Origin: Chitinispirillales bacterium
GTDB lineage: Bacteria > Fibrobacterota > Chitinivibrionia > Chitinivibrionales > Chitinispirillaceae
Direction of reading: 5' to 3'
NCBI GenBank assembly: GCA_031254445.1
Contig: JAIRUL010000262.1
Span: forward strand, 1 to 9,473
Length of the DNA: 9,473 nt
Below, piece after piece: positions 1-7,334 of this stretch. How positions within the stretch are numbered: the first letter of the stretch is position 1; each line of letters begins with the position of its first letter. Below the pieces are notes generated by a model. That model searched no databases. It was not told where the DNA came from and was given only the letters and a program-made list of their open reading frames with translations. The position numbers were made by a program, and so were the translations under genes.

Positions 1-1
1 T

Positions 2-26
2 TTAAAGATTTTAAAGACTTAAAGAC
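2..26. repeat. AT-rich TTAAAGA short tandem repeat
   Basis: The heptamer TTAAAGA occurs three times, at 2-8, 11-17 and 19-25, the last two extended to TTAAAGAC. The tract precedes gene 1 and resembles the reverse complement of the CTTTAAATCTTT sequences at 9298-9310 near the other end of the window. No convincing -35/-10 pair can be placed between it and gene 1, so the promoter of gene 1 is either weak or upstream of the window. Function unknown; it may be the edge of a dispersed repeat. Confidence 0.55.
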
Positions 27-65
27 TTTGCCGGCATTAAACAACATAACAAGGAGAGAGCTGAA

Positions 66-3000
66 ATGCCCAATACGCCAAAGGAAAGAATCAAAAATGC
101 AGCGGCAGCAATGGCAACCCTGTTTGCTGCGCTGGCACTGGCGTTACCGATAAAAGGCGCGGCTTCGCCGCCGGGGGCGCTGCAAAACGCCGCCGCCCCG
201 CGGGCAGCGTCGCTGGCTATGAAAATCAACAGCCAGGGCCAGATGGTCTTGAAGCGCAAAGGGAAGGCCGTTTCCGACGTTTACCTGCAATCGCTTGGCA
301 TTCAGGTGGATGTGACGGGGAATATAGCCTCCACCCGCTACAGGATGGTTTTCAAAAACAATACCGAGAGCGTCTTGGATGGCGAATTGACTTTCCCGCT
401 GCCGGACGGATGCAGCGTGACCCACTACGCGCTGGATATTGACGACAGGATGCGCGAGGCGGTGCCGGTGCCGGTGGAGAAGGCGAAAGCGACGCAGGTC
501 TTTGAGGAGATAGAGCAGCGGCAAGAGGATCCGGGTCTGCTCGAAAAGGTCGAGGGCAACAATTTCCGTACCCGCATCTACCCCATTCCGGCAAACGGGG
601 AGCGCACGGTGTCAATCGGATACGTAGAGGAGCTGCCGCTCGAAAACGGGCAATTGCATTACCGCCTGCCGATAGTGTACCAGGACACGCTCGAATTTTT
701 TGATGTAAGGGCTAAAGTTTGGAGTAGCGAACAAAAACCTATTGTGCCCGATTCGGGAGAAAAAATCCGTTTTGACAAGTCGTGGGTAAACTATGTCGCG
801 GAGCTTGAGCGCAAAAATTACAAACCTGCCCGCCCGTTGATTTTCGCGCTGCCCGTGCTCGCCGACAAACCGCAGGTCATGATGCAGCCGGCGAAGGCAA
901 ACTACTATTTTCTCGCGTCGGTCACGCCGCAATTGGAATCGCGCAAGAAGCGATGGGGTGACAAATTAGCGATCATCTGGGATGTTTCGTTAAGCGCCTC
1001 GCAGCGCAATTTGCAGCGCGAAATGGAGATGTTAGACATTATCTTCGCCGAGAAGAAAAAGGCCAGCGTCAGCCTTTATTTTTTGAACAACCGGCTTAAG
1101 AAAGGGGTCTCTAAGGGCGCGCGCAACGGCATATACAAAGTTGCCAATGGAAATTGGGGCAGATTAAAAGCCGCGCTGTCGTCGGCTGTTTTTGACGGCG
1201 GCACCGATTTTTCGCAAATCAATTTGAGCGATATCGCCGGAAACGAGATTTTATTCTTTTCCGACGGGATTTCAACCCTGAGCGCCGCCGATTTCGTAAA
1301 AAATACGAAGGACGCCCGCCCCATACACTGCGTAGTCTCTTCCTCGAAAGCGGATTACAGCGCGATGAAATTGATAGCGGGTAAGACAAGGGGTAAGTTC
1401 ATTAATATCAACGCGTTGTCCGCCGCGCAATTAACGGCGGAGATATTGAACGAGACCATGCAATTTTTGGGGGCGGAGCACGGGGGCGCCGTGAGCGAGG
1501 TGTACCCGAGCATCGCCGCGCCGGTTCGCGGAAATTTTTCCGTGGCGGGCATTTCCGACACAAACGGCGCGGAGATAACCCTGCTTTTCGGGTTTGGCGG
1601 CACGGTTGAAAAGCGGATACCGGTAAAATTAAAAACGGAAGAGGCCGGCGATCCGATAAATGTGTATAAGGTTTGGGCGCAAAAAAAAATCGCGGAGCTT
1701 GATTTAGACTACGAGGCGAACCGCGCCGAGCTTACAGCTGTCGGGCAGCAGTTCGGCATCGTTACGCGAAACACCTCGCTCATTGTGCTCGAAACCGCCG
1801 AAGACTACGTCCGCTACGACATCAGCCCGCCACAGGATTTGTGGTGGCAGCAAGGCGACGATTATGAGCGCATGGTACGAAAGCGTAAAGAGGAGATGCG
1901 CGACACGGAACGCGATATGCTCGCTTCGGCGGCGAAGGCCGCGAAGGCGATCAAAAAGTGGCGGAATACCGATTTTGTTAAAAAAATCGAGTACCCCGCG
2001 CCGAAACAGCTTGACAACCTCGCAGGAAGCCCCGCCGGGCGGGATGGAGGAGGCATAATCTATGCTCGCGGCTTTGGCAGTGGGGTATCGACAGGGTGTT
2101 ATACGAGTATTCGTAGGTTTGGGTTGGAAGAGAAGCCGCCGACCATTAAAATTAAACCCATCAGAAAAGATAACGACTACCTGAACAAATTGACAGGGAA
2201 AATAGCGGACGACTATCAAACATACCTAACGCTAAGAGACGGTTACGCCCATTCGCCGGCATTCTATTTTGATATGGCGGACTGGTTCTACACGCATAGC
2301 GACAAGGAAACCGCGCTCCGCATACTCACCTCTATTGCCGAATTGGAGCTCGAAGACGCTTCGCTCTACCGCCTGCTCGGCTATAGGCTCAAAGAGTACG
2401 GCGAGTTCGCGCTCCAGCTTTTTGTTTGCCAAAAGGCGATCCGATGGCGCCCGATGGAGCCGCAAAGCTACCGCGACTACGCCTTAGCCCTCGCAGACAA
2501 CGGAGAGGAACAGGCCGCGCTCGATTCGCTCTACGCGCTGCTTACAAAACCGTTCTCGGCAAGCATCAGCGGTCGCAGCCGCGGGATAGAGGAGGTTGTC
2601 GTTACGGAAATAAACCGTCTTATTGCCAAAAACGCAAAGCTGAATACGTCAAAAATCAACAAACGCCTGATAATAAACATCCCCGTCGACATCCGCGTGG
2701 TCATAAACTGGAATAACAATACCGGCATCGACCTGCACGTGAAAGATCCGTACGGCGAAATGTGCTACAACGGCAACCGCCTAACGAGCATCGGCGGGCG
2801 CGTAAACGCCGACAATGTGAGCAGCTACGGGCCGGAACAATTCCTTTTGAAGACAGCGGTCAAGGGGAAGTACCGGATTTATGTCGATTATTTCGACGAT
2901 AGGCAATTCACGCCGTCCGGCCCGTCGACCATAATGGCCGAGATTTTCACAAAGTACGCAGACGAGACGGAGCAGAAAAAAGTTGTATGTTTTCAGATGT

Positions 3001-3104
3001 CGAAGGCAATGGCGGCGAATATAAAATTTGGGGGGCGTGATGATAATTATTATGGTAATAAGGAGCATAAAATGGTGGAGGTGGCGGAATTTGAATTTTA
3101 TTAA
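66..3104 (+). CDS. Secreted VIT-VWA-TPR-DUF2135 protein (copy 1)
   Basis: A 1,012-residue exported protein. The ATG lies 9 bases after AAGGAG (51-56). The N-terminus has basic residues, then an Ala/Leu-rich core to about residue 29, and a likely signal peptidase I site near GAA-S (about 33/34); there is no lipobox cysteine. Residues about 71-190 form a VIT domain (motifs FPLPDG, QVFEEIE and GNNFRTRIYPIP). Residues about 300-470 form a VWA domain with a complete MIDAS set: D306, S308 and S310 (DVSLS), T380 (GGTDF) and D400 (FSDG), so divalent-metal-dependent ligand binding is plausible. A charged helix (about 605-645) and a short Gly-rich linker follow, then about three TPR-like units (733-825). 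A DUF2135 domain (about 874-990) has NW...DLHVKDP and SYGPEQF motifs. The tail is VEVAEFEFY. VIT plus VWA is the arrangement of inter-alpha-trypsin inhibitor heavy chains, and DUF2135 is the family of E. coli YfaP. Inference: a periplasmic or surface binding protein, not an enzyme. It is paralogous to the next gene throughout. The precise function is unknown. Confidence 0.93.
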   Translation: MPNTPKERIKNAAAAMATLFAALALALPIKGAASPPGALQNAAAPRAASLAMKINSQGQMVLKRKGKAVSDVYLQSLGIQVDVTGNIASTRYRMVFKNNTESVLDGELTFPLPDGCSVTHYALDIDDRMREAVPVPVEKAKATQVFEEIEQRQEDPGLLEKVEGNNFRTRIYPIPANGERTVSIGYVEELPLENGQLHYRLPIVYQDTLEFFDVRAKVWSSEQKPIVPDSGEKIRFDKSWVNYVAELERKNYKPARPLIFALPVLADKPQVMMQPAKANYYFLASVTPQLESRKKRWGDKLAIIWDVSLSASQRNLQREMEMLDIIFAEKKKASVSLYFLNNRLKKGVSKGARNGIYKVANGNWGRLKAALSSAVFDGGTDFSQINLSDIAGNEILFFSDGISTLSAADFVKNTKDARPIHCVVSSSKADYSAMKLIAGKTRGKFININALSAAQLTAEILNETMQFLGAEHGGAVSEVYPSIAAPVRGNFSVAGISDTNGAEITLLFGFGGTVEKRIPVKLKTEEAGDPINVYKVWAQKKIAELDLDYEANRAELTAVGQQFGIVTRNTSLIVLETAEDYVRYDISPPQDLWWQQGDDYERMVRKRKEEMRDTERDMLASAAKAAKAIKKWRNTDFVKKIEYPAPKQLDNLAGSPAGRDGGGIIYARGFGSGVSTGCYTSIRRFGLEEKPPTIKIKPIRKDNDYLNKLTGKIADDYQTYLTLRDGYAHSPAFYFDMADWFYTHSDKETALRILTSIAELELEDASLYRLLGYRLKEYGEFALQLFVCQKAIRWRPMEPQSYRDYALALADNGEEQAALDSLYALLTKPFSASISGRSRGIEEVVVTEINRLIAKNAKLNTSKINKRLIINIPVDIRVVINWNNNTGIDLHVKDPYGEMCYNGNRLTSIGGRVNADNVSSYGPEQFLLKTAVKGKYRIYVDYFDDRQFTPSGPSTIMAEIFTKYADETEQKKVVCFQMSKAMAANIKFGGRDDNYYGNKEHKMVEVAEFEFY

Positions 3105-3109
3105 GCAAT

Positions 3110-3133
3110 GGAGCGGCCGCCAAGGGCCGCCCC
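3110..3133. repeat. GC-rich intergenic hairpin, copy A
   Basis: The arms GGAGCGGCC (3110-3118) and GGCCGCCCC (3125-3133) pair with one A/C mismatch around the loop GCCAAG. The hairpin starts 5 bases after the stop codon of gene 1 and is followed by TGCAATA and the AAGGAG ribosome binding site of gene 2 (3147-3152). There is no T-tract, so it is not a standard intrinsic terminator. It is related in sequence and position to the hairpin at 6456-6479. It could stabilise the upstream 3' end, tune translation of the next gene, or be a dispersed repeat. Confidence 0.75.
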
Positions 3134-3157
3134 TGCAATATAAAGCAAGGAGCGGAT

Positions 3158-6100
3158 ATGCCTAAAAACAAAATCAATGCGATTGCAGCGGCAACGGCTA
3201 TCTTGTTCGCCGCATTAGCTTTGCCGATGGCAGGCTGCGCAAAGAAAGAGAAAGTTCAAGGCGCGCAGCAAGGCGTTTCCGCTTCGAAAACGGAAACGGT
3301 TGCGCCGGATTCGGAGGGCGGCGCTGCCGTCGCGGACACGGCTATGCCGCAGGCAACGCTGCCTGCCCTAAAAATCGACGGGAAAGAGAATCCCGACGTT
3401 TACCTGCAATCGCTTGACATTTTGGTGGAGGTAACGGGAAACATTGCGGTTACCCGCTACACGATGGATTTCAAAAACAAAACCGGCCGCGTCTTGGAGG
3501 GCGAATTGACTTTCCCGCTGCCGGATGGGCGCAGCGTGACCCACTACGCGCTGGATATCAACGGCAAGATGCGCGACGCCGTACCCGTGGAGAAGGAGCG
3601 GGCGACGCAAGTTTTCGAGGAGATAGAGCGGCGGCAGGTCGACCCGGGTCTGCTCGAAAGGGTCGAGGGCAACAACTTCCGTACCCGCATTTACCCTATT
3701 CCAGCCAACGGAATGCGCACAATTTCTATCGGCTACGAAGAAGAGCTGGCGCTCGAAAAGGGGCTCTTGTATTACCGCCTGCCGATGGCGTACCCCGATA
3801 CGCTCAACAATTTTGCGGTGAAAGCTACGGTTTGGAGCGGCGAGAGGAAGCCGCTTGTGCCGGCGTCGGAAGAAGAATTGCGTTTTGACAAGGCGGGCGA
3901 AAACTACGTTGCCTCGCTTGCCCGCAAGAATTACAAACCCGCCCGCTCGCTAATATTCGCGCTGCCCGCGCCGGCGGACATTCCGCAGGTTATGATGCAG
4001 CCGGCGCAGGGGAGCTACTACTTCCTCGCGTCCGTCGCGACGGCTTTAGATTCGCGCAAGAAGCGGTGGGACGACAATTTGGCGATTATCTGGGATGTTT
4101 CGCTGAGCGGCTCGCAGCGCGATCTGCGGCGGGAGCTTGAACTTTTAGATATGCTTTTCACAGATAAGAGAGACGTTAACGTCAACCTATACTTTTTGAA
4201 CAATAGGCTCAAAAAAATGTCCGACGGCAGATATAAGGTCGCAAACGGGGATTGGAGCGAACTAAAAGCCGCATTGAACGCCGCTGTTTTCGACGGCGGC
4301 ACTGATTTTTCGCAAATCAACTTGAAAAATATTGCAGGGAACGAGATTTTATTCTTCTCCGACGGCCTTTCAACGCTGAGCGATGCTAACTTCTTAAAAA
4401 ATAGCGGCTTGAAACGTCCGGTGCACTGCATCGTTTCATCCCCGAAGGCCGATTACAGCGCAATGAAACTGATCGCGGGTAAAACAAGGGGTAAGTTTGT
4501 TAATATTAACGCCTTATCCTCTGAACAACTAAAGGGCGAATTGCTAAACGAGACGGTGCAATTTTTGGGCGCGGAGCGCCGCGGAAACGCCATAAGCGAG
4601 GTATATCCGAGCATCGCTTCGCCTGTCCGGGGCAATTTTTCCATTGCCGGCATCTCCGGCGCAAGCGACGCGGAGCTGGCGCTGCTTTTCGGGTTTGGCA
4701 GCAAGGTTGAGAAAAAAATAACGGTTAGGCTAAACGCAAAAGACGCCGCCATCCATGGAAACGTATATAAAATTTGGGCGCAAAAGAAGATCGCCGAGCT
4801 CGATTTGAACTACGAAGCGAACCGCGCCGAGCTTACCGGGCTTGGCGCGCAATTCGGCATCGTCACGCGAAATACCTCGCTTATCGTGCTTGAAACCGTT
4901 GAAGACTACGCCCGCTATAACATCGAGCCGCCCGATGAATTGCAGGCCGAGTATCAAAAGAGGGTGAAAGAGCGCGCGAAACAGGCCGAGCGGGAGCGCG
5001 AGGCAGAACGTAATATGATGATTGATGAGGCGGTTGAGTCGGCCGAACGCATTAAAGAATGGTGGAATGCCGACGTCACGCCTAAAAAACCGAAATATCC
5101 TATACCGGAAGAACGCGATATGCGTAATGGCAGCAAAGCTACCGATATAGATGCGTTATTGTCTTCATTAAGAAGCGGCAGCGATGCGCCGCAATCGCGT
5201 GATGGCAGAATTGAATTGCATCGTGGCAGGGGCGTTGCCAATAGAGATTCGATGTTGTCTTCGGCAGGGGGGCTAAGAAGCGGCAGCGATGCGCCGCAAT
5301 CGCGTAATGGCAGCAGTGCTACCGATGTAGATGCGATATCGTCTTCGATAGGGGGATTAAGATCTGACGGCATTGGTTTTGGTTCCGGCGTCGGTTCCGG
5401 CTTCGGCGGGGGCGGGAGCGGGAGCGCGGACGGAATAGACGGCTTGTTGAAGGCATTTACGGGCGGCAGCGGAGGTTTAAACTTCAGATTTCGGTGCGGA
5501 GAAAGGCTCTCTGAGCCGATCGTGGCAATTAAGCCCATTAAAAAAGATAACAACTATTTGAATAAGTTGACCGGGAAGACATCGGACGATTATCAGATAT
5601 ACTTGAAGTTGAGGGACGACTATGCCGGCTCGCCGACATTCTATTTTGACATGGCCGACTGGTTCTATACGCACAAAGACAAGGAGACCGCGCTGCGCAT
5701 CCTCACCTCCATCGCCGACTTAGAACTCGAAAACGCCTCGCTCTACCGCTTGCTTGGCTATCGTTTCAAAGAGTACGGCGAGTTCGCGCTCGAAAAATTC
5801 GTCTGCAAAAAGGTGATGCAGTGGCGCCCGATGGAACCGCAGAGCTACCGCGACTACGCCCTAGCCCTTGCCGACAACGGGGAGGCGCAGGCCGCGCTTG
5901 ACTCGCTCTATGCGCTGCTCACAAAATCATATTCGGCAGACATCAGCGAAAGCAGCAACGGAATAGAGGAGGTTGTTATTATGGAAATAAACCGCCTGAT
6001 CGCCAAAAACGCAAAGCTCAACGCGTCAAAAATTGACAAACGCTTGATAACAAACGTTCCGGTTGATGTCCGCGTGGTCATAAACTGGAATATGAACAAC

Positions 6101-6442
6101 GCCGACATAGATCTATACGTAAAAGATCCGCTAAACGAAGTGTGCAGCTACGACAATAGCGATACGAAGATCGGCGGGCATATGAGCTTCGACAATACAG
6201 ACGGTTACGGCCCGGAACAATTCATTTTGAAAAAGGCGGTTAAGGGAAAGTACCGGGTTTACGTTAATTATTACGGAGCTCGCCCATTTACTGCCTCCGG
6301 GCCGTCAACCGTCATGGTAGAGATTTTCACAAAATATGCGCACAGTAGCGCCGAGCGGAGGCGGGTTGTATGTTTTCAATTGCCGAATACGAAAAAACCA
6401 ATCAAAGAGGCAAAGGTAGAAGTCGCAGAATTTGAATTTTGA
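3158..6442 (+). CDS. VIT-VWA-TPR-DUF2135 lipoprotein (copy 2)
   Basis: A 1,094-residue paralogue of the upstream gene. The ATG lies 5 bases after AAGGAG (3147-3152). The signal sequence ends in PMAGC with Cys27 as the probable lipidated residue; Met at -3 is slightly unusual, but the rest fits. Domains in order: VIT (about 80-198, with the same GNNFRTRIYPIPANG block as copy 1); VWA (about 307-470) with an intact MIDAS (D313, S315, S317, T382, D402); a charged Lys/Arg/Glu helix (about 593-636); a long low-complexity linker (about 656-785); TPR-like units (828-921); and DUF2135 (about 969-1085, with DIDLYVKDP and GYGPEQF). The C-terminus, VEVAEFEF, matches copy 1. The main difference from copy 1 is the linker, which holds repeated LRSGSDAPQSR segments followed by a Gly/Ser-rich run and is roughly 85 residues longer. 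Inference: a membrane-anchored counterpart of copy 1, with the linker spacing the VIT/VWA head from the TPR/DUF2135 part. The family assignment is strong; the role is unknown. Confidence 0.93.
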   Translation: MPKNKINAIAAATAILFAALALPMAGCAKKEKVQGAQQGVSASKTETVAPDSEGGAAVADTAMPQATLPALKIDGKENPDVYLQSLDILVEVTGNIAVTRYTMDFKNKTGRVLEGELTFPLPDGRSVTHYALDINGKMRDAVPVEKERATQVFEEIERRQVDPGLLERVEGNNFRTRIYPIPANGMRTISIGYEEELALEKGLLYYRLPMAYPDTLNNFAVKATVWSGERKPLVPASEEELRFDKAGENYVASLARKNYKPARSLIFALPAPADIPQVMMQPAQGSYYFLASVATALDSRKKRWDDNLAIIWDVSLSGSQRDLRRELELLDMLFTDKRDVNVNLYFLNNRLKKMSDGRYKVANGDWSELKAALNAAVFDGGTDFSQINLKNIAGNEILFFSDGLSTLSDANFLKNSGLKRPVHCIVSSPKADYSAMKLIAGKTRGKFVNINALSSEQLKGELLNETVQFLGAERRGNAISEVYPSIASPVRGNFSIAGISGASDAELALLFGFGSKVEKKITVRLNAKDAAIHGNVYKIWAQKKIAELDLNYEANRAELTGLGAQFGIVTRNTSLIVLETVEDYARYNIEPPDELQAEYQKRVKERAKQAEREREAERNMMIDEAVESAERIKEWWNADVTPKKPKYPIPEERDMRNGSKATDIDALLSSLRSGSDAPQSRDGRIELHRGRGVANRDSMLSSAGGLRSGSDAPQSRNGSSATDVDAISSSIGGLRSDGIGFGSGVGSGFGGGGSGSADGIDGLLKAFTGGSGGLNFRFRCGERLSEPIVAIKPIKKDNNYLNKLTGKTSDDYQIYLKLRDDYAGSPTFYFDMADWFYTHKDKETALRILTSIADLELENASLYRLLGYRFKEYGEFALEKFVCKKVMQWRPMEPQSYRDYALALADNGEAQAALDSLYALLTKSYSADISESSNGIEEVVIMEINRLIAKNAKLNASKIDKRLITNVPVDVRVVINWNMNNADIDLYVKDPLNEVCSYDNSDTKIGGHMSFDNTDGYGPEQFILKKAVKGKYRVYVNYYGARPFTASGPSTVMVEIFTKYAHSSAERRRVVCFQLPNTKKPIKEAKVEVAEFEF
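5121..5345 (+). repeat. In-frame repeat array in the linker of gene 2
   Basis: Two 40-base segments, 5169-5208 and 5274-5313, match at 39 positions with a 105-base (35-codon) offset and encode LRSGSDAPQSR(D/N)G. A second pair starts at GCGTAATGG (5122 and 5302), offset 180 bases, and encodes RNGS(K/S)ATD(I/V)DA. The middle unit is a diverged version ending in SSAGGLRSG. Together this gives about three imperfect units of 30-35 residues. All offsets are multiples of three, so the reading frame is kept. Gene 1 lacks the array, so it was probably gained or expanded after the duplication. Confidence 0.85.
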
Positions 6443-6455
6443 TTTTATAAATAAT

Positions 6456-6479
6456 AGGGGCGGCCGCAAGGCCGCCCCT
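6456..6479. repeat. GC-rich intergenic hairpin, copy B (GCAA loop)
   Basis: A perfect 10-bp stem: AGGGGCGGCC (6456-6465) pairs with GGCCGCCCCT (6470-6479) around the tetraloop GCAA, a stable GNRA-type loop if transcribed. It starts 13 bases after the stop of gene 2 and ends 5 bases before the AAGGGA ribosome binding site of gene 3 (6485-6490). The trailing TGCAATA matches copy A. No T-run follows, so read-through into gene 3 is expected. It lies in a spacer of 53 bases, the same length as that between genes 1 and 2. Confidence 0.85.
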
Positions 6480-6495
6480 GCAATAAGGGAAAAAA

Positions 6496-7203
6496 ATGAA
6501 AAATGCGCTTATGCTGACGGCCTTGCTTTGCATCGTTGCATGCAATCAACAAAAAGACTCGTTTATCGATCTGCGCGACTGGCAGAAATACCGCGCCGTG
6601 ACGATAGGAAACCAAACGTGGATGGCGCAGAATCTCAATTTCGCTACGAAGCATAGCTTGTGCTATCAAAACTATGCCGGCAACTGTAAAATGTTCGGCA
6701 GGCTGTATGGTTGGGATGACGCGATGGCGGCTTGCCCGAAAGGGTGGCATTTGCCAACCCGCGACGAGTGGGATACGCTAATTCAATACGCCGGGGGCAG
6801 TTGCGTTGCGGGGAAGAAGCTTAAATCAAAAAGGATGTCCATCGGGGACGGGATAAACCGCGGCGGTTGGGCGAAAAATGAGGTTTACGGTACAGATAAT
6901 ACGGATGACTACGGATTTTCCGCACTGGCAGGCGGCTGGCTCTGGGGCGGCACTTACAAAGCTTCTGGCTGGTACGGCGAATGGTGGAGCGCAACGAAAT
7001 ACAGCGACACCAGCGCACACCGCCCGCTGTGGTGCATAACGGAGCATGCCGGCATCGATAGCCACATTTGGTTCCGAGGGTATGCCGGGGGGGAAAGCAG
7101 CGCGTACACCATAAAAATGTATTTTGATGATGACACAGCCGAGGAGTACTACCGCGGCTGGAATCGCAATGACGGCATGTCTGTTCGCTGCGTTAAGGGT
7201 TGA
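6496..7203 (+). CDS. FISUMP-domain lipoprotein
   Basis: A 235-residue protein. The ATG follows AAGGGA (6485-6490) at 5 bases. A short signal sequence ends in CIVAC, giving Cys16 as the probable lipidated residue. The mature part is almost entirely one FISUMP domain: YRAVTIGNQTWMAQNLNF (about 32-49), a cysteine pair (C56, C64), GRLYGW, then CPKGWHLPTRDEW starting at C80, DDYGFSAL, a Trp/Gly-rich segment with GEWWSATKYS, and the closing MSVRCVKG with C232. The regular cysteines suggest disulfides in an exported protein. FISUMP proteins are a large surface-associated family in Fibrobacter of unproven function; a part in adhesion or envelope structure has been suggested. The gene follows gene 2 with a 53-base spacer and is probably co-transcribed with it. 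Family recognition is firm; function is unknown. Confidence 0.93.
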   Translation: MKNALMLTALLCIVACNQQKDSFIDLRDWQKYRAVTIGNQTWMAQNLNFATKHSLCYQNYAGNCKMFGRLYGWDDAMAACPKGWHLPTRDEWDTLIQYAGGSCVAGKKLKSKRMSIGDGINRGGWAKNEVYGTDNTDDYGFSALAGGWLWGGTYKASGWYGEWWSATKYSDTSAHRPLWCITEHAGIDSHIWFRGYAGGESSAYTIKMYFDDDTAEEYYRGWNRNDGMSVRCVKG

Positions 7204-7250
7204 CCGCGAAGCGCTGTAAGTTGATGCGTCGATTTTGATTTCCAATCCCC

Positions 7251-7279
7251 TTGCATTTCCCCCCGCCATATTATATATT
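7251..7279 (+). promoter_or_regulatory. Candidate sigma70-type promoter for the FISUMP-RsiV gene
   Basis: TTGCAT (7251-7256) and TATATT (7274-7279) are separated by 17 bases, close to the -35/-10 consensus. This lies in the 131-base gap between genes 3 and 4, the longest intergenic space between genes in the window. Transcription would start near 7286 and give a leader of about 50 bases. No clear terminator for gene 3 is seen before it, so gene 4 could also be reached by read-through. Confidence 0.5.
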
Positions 7280-7323
7280 AACCCAAGTAGCGAGCGCATT
7301 CCCATAAAACCGAACCGCCTTTC

Positions 7324-7334
7324 AGGAGGCCTCC
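7324..7334 (+). promoter_or_regulatory. Palindromic ribosome binding site of gene 4
   Basis: AGGAGG (7324-7329) lies 5 bases before the ATG at 7335 and fixes that start. The bases GGAGGCCTCC (7325-7334) form a perfect palindrome running up to the start codon, and an upstream GCCT (7317-7320) can pair with AGGC (7327-7330) across the loop TTCAGG. Partial masking of the site in mRNA is possible but not shown. Confidence 0.7.

Noticed and set aside
1704..2219. 171-codon ORF on the - strand inside gene 1
   Set aside because: Antisense shadow of a strongly supported gene; no recognisable domain or export signal, and the paralogue does not preserve an equivalent ORF.
5121..5345. Possible CRISPR array
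   Set aside because: The repeats are in frame in a coding region, have irregular spacing (105 and 180 bases) and encode a repeated peptide; there are no regular unique spacers.
4954..5553. 199-codon ORF on the - strand, rich in Pro/Ser/Leu
   Set aside because: It lies wholly inside gene 2 opposite the Gly/Ser-rich linker, whose low-complexity composition removes stops from the opposite strand. No convincing start region or family motif.
6456..6479. Intrinsic terminator between genes 2 and 3
   Set aside because: The stem is strong but is followed by TGCAATAAGGG, not a T-run, and the next ribosome binding site begins only 5 bases later.
6826..7305. 159-codon ORF on the - strand overlapping gene 3 and the following gap
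   Set aside because: Opposite to a clear FISUMP gene; the protein has no recognisable motif and its composition is that of a reverse-frame translation.
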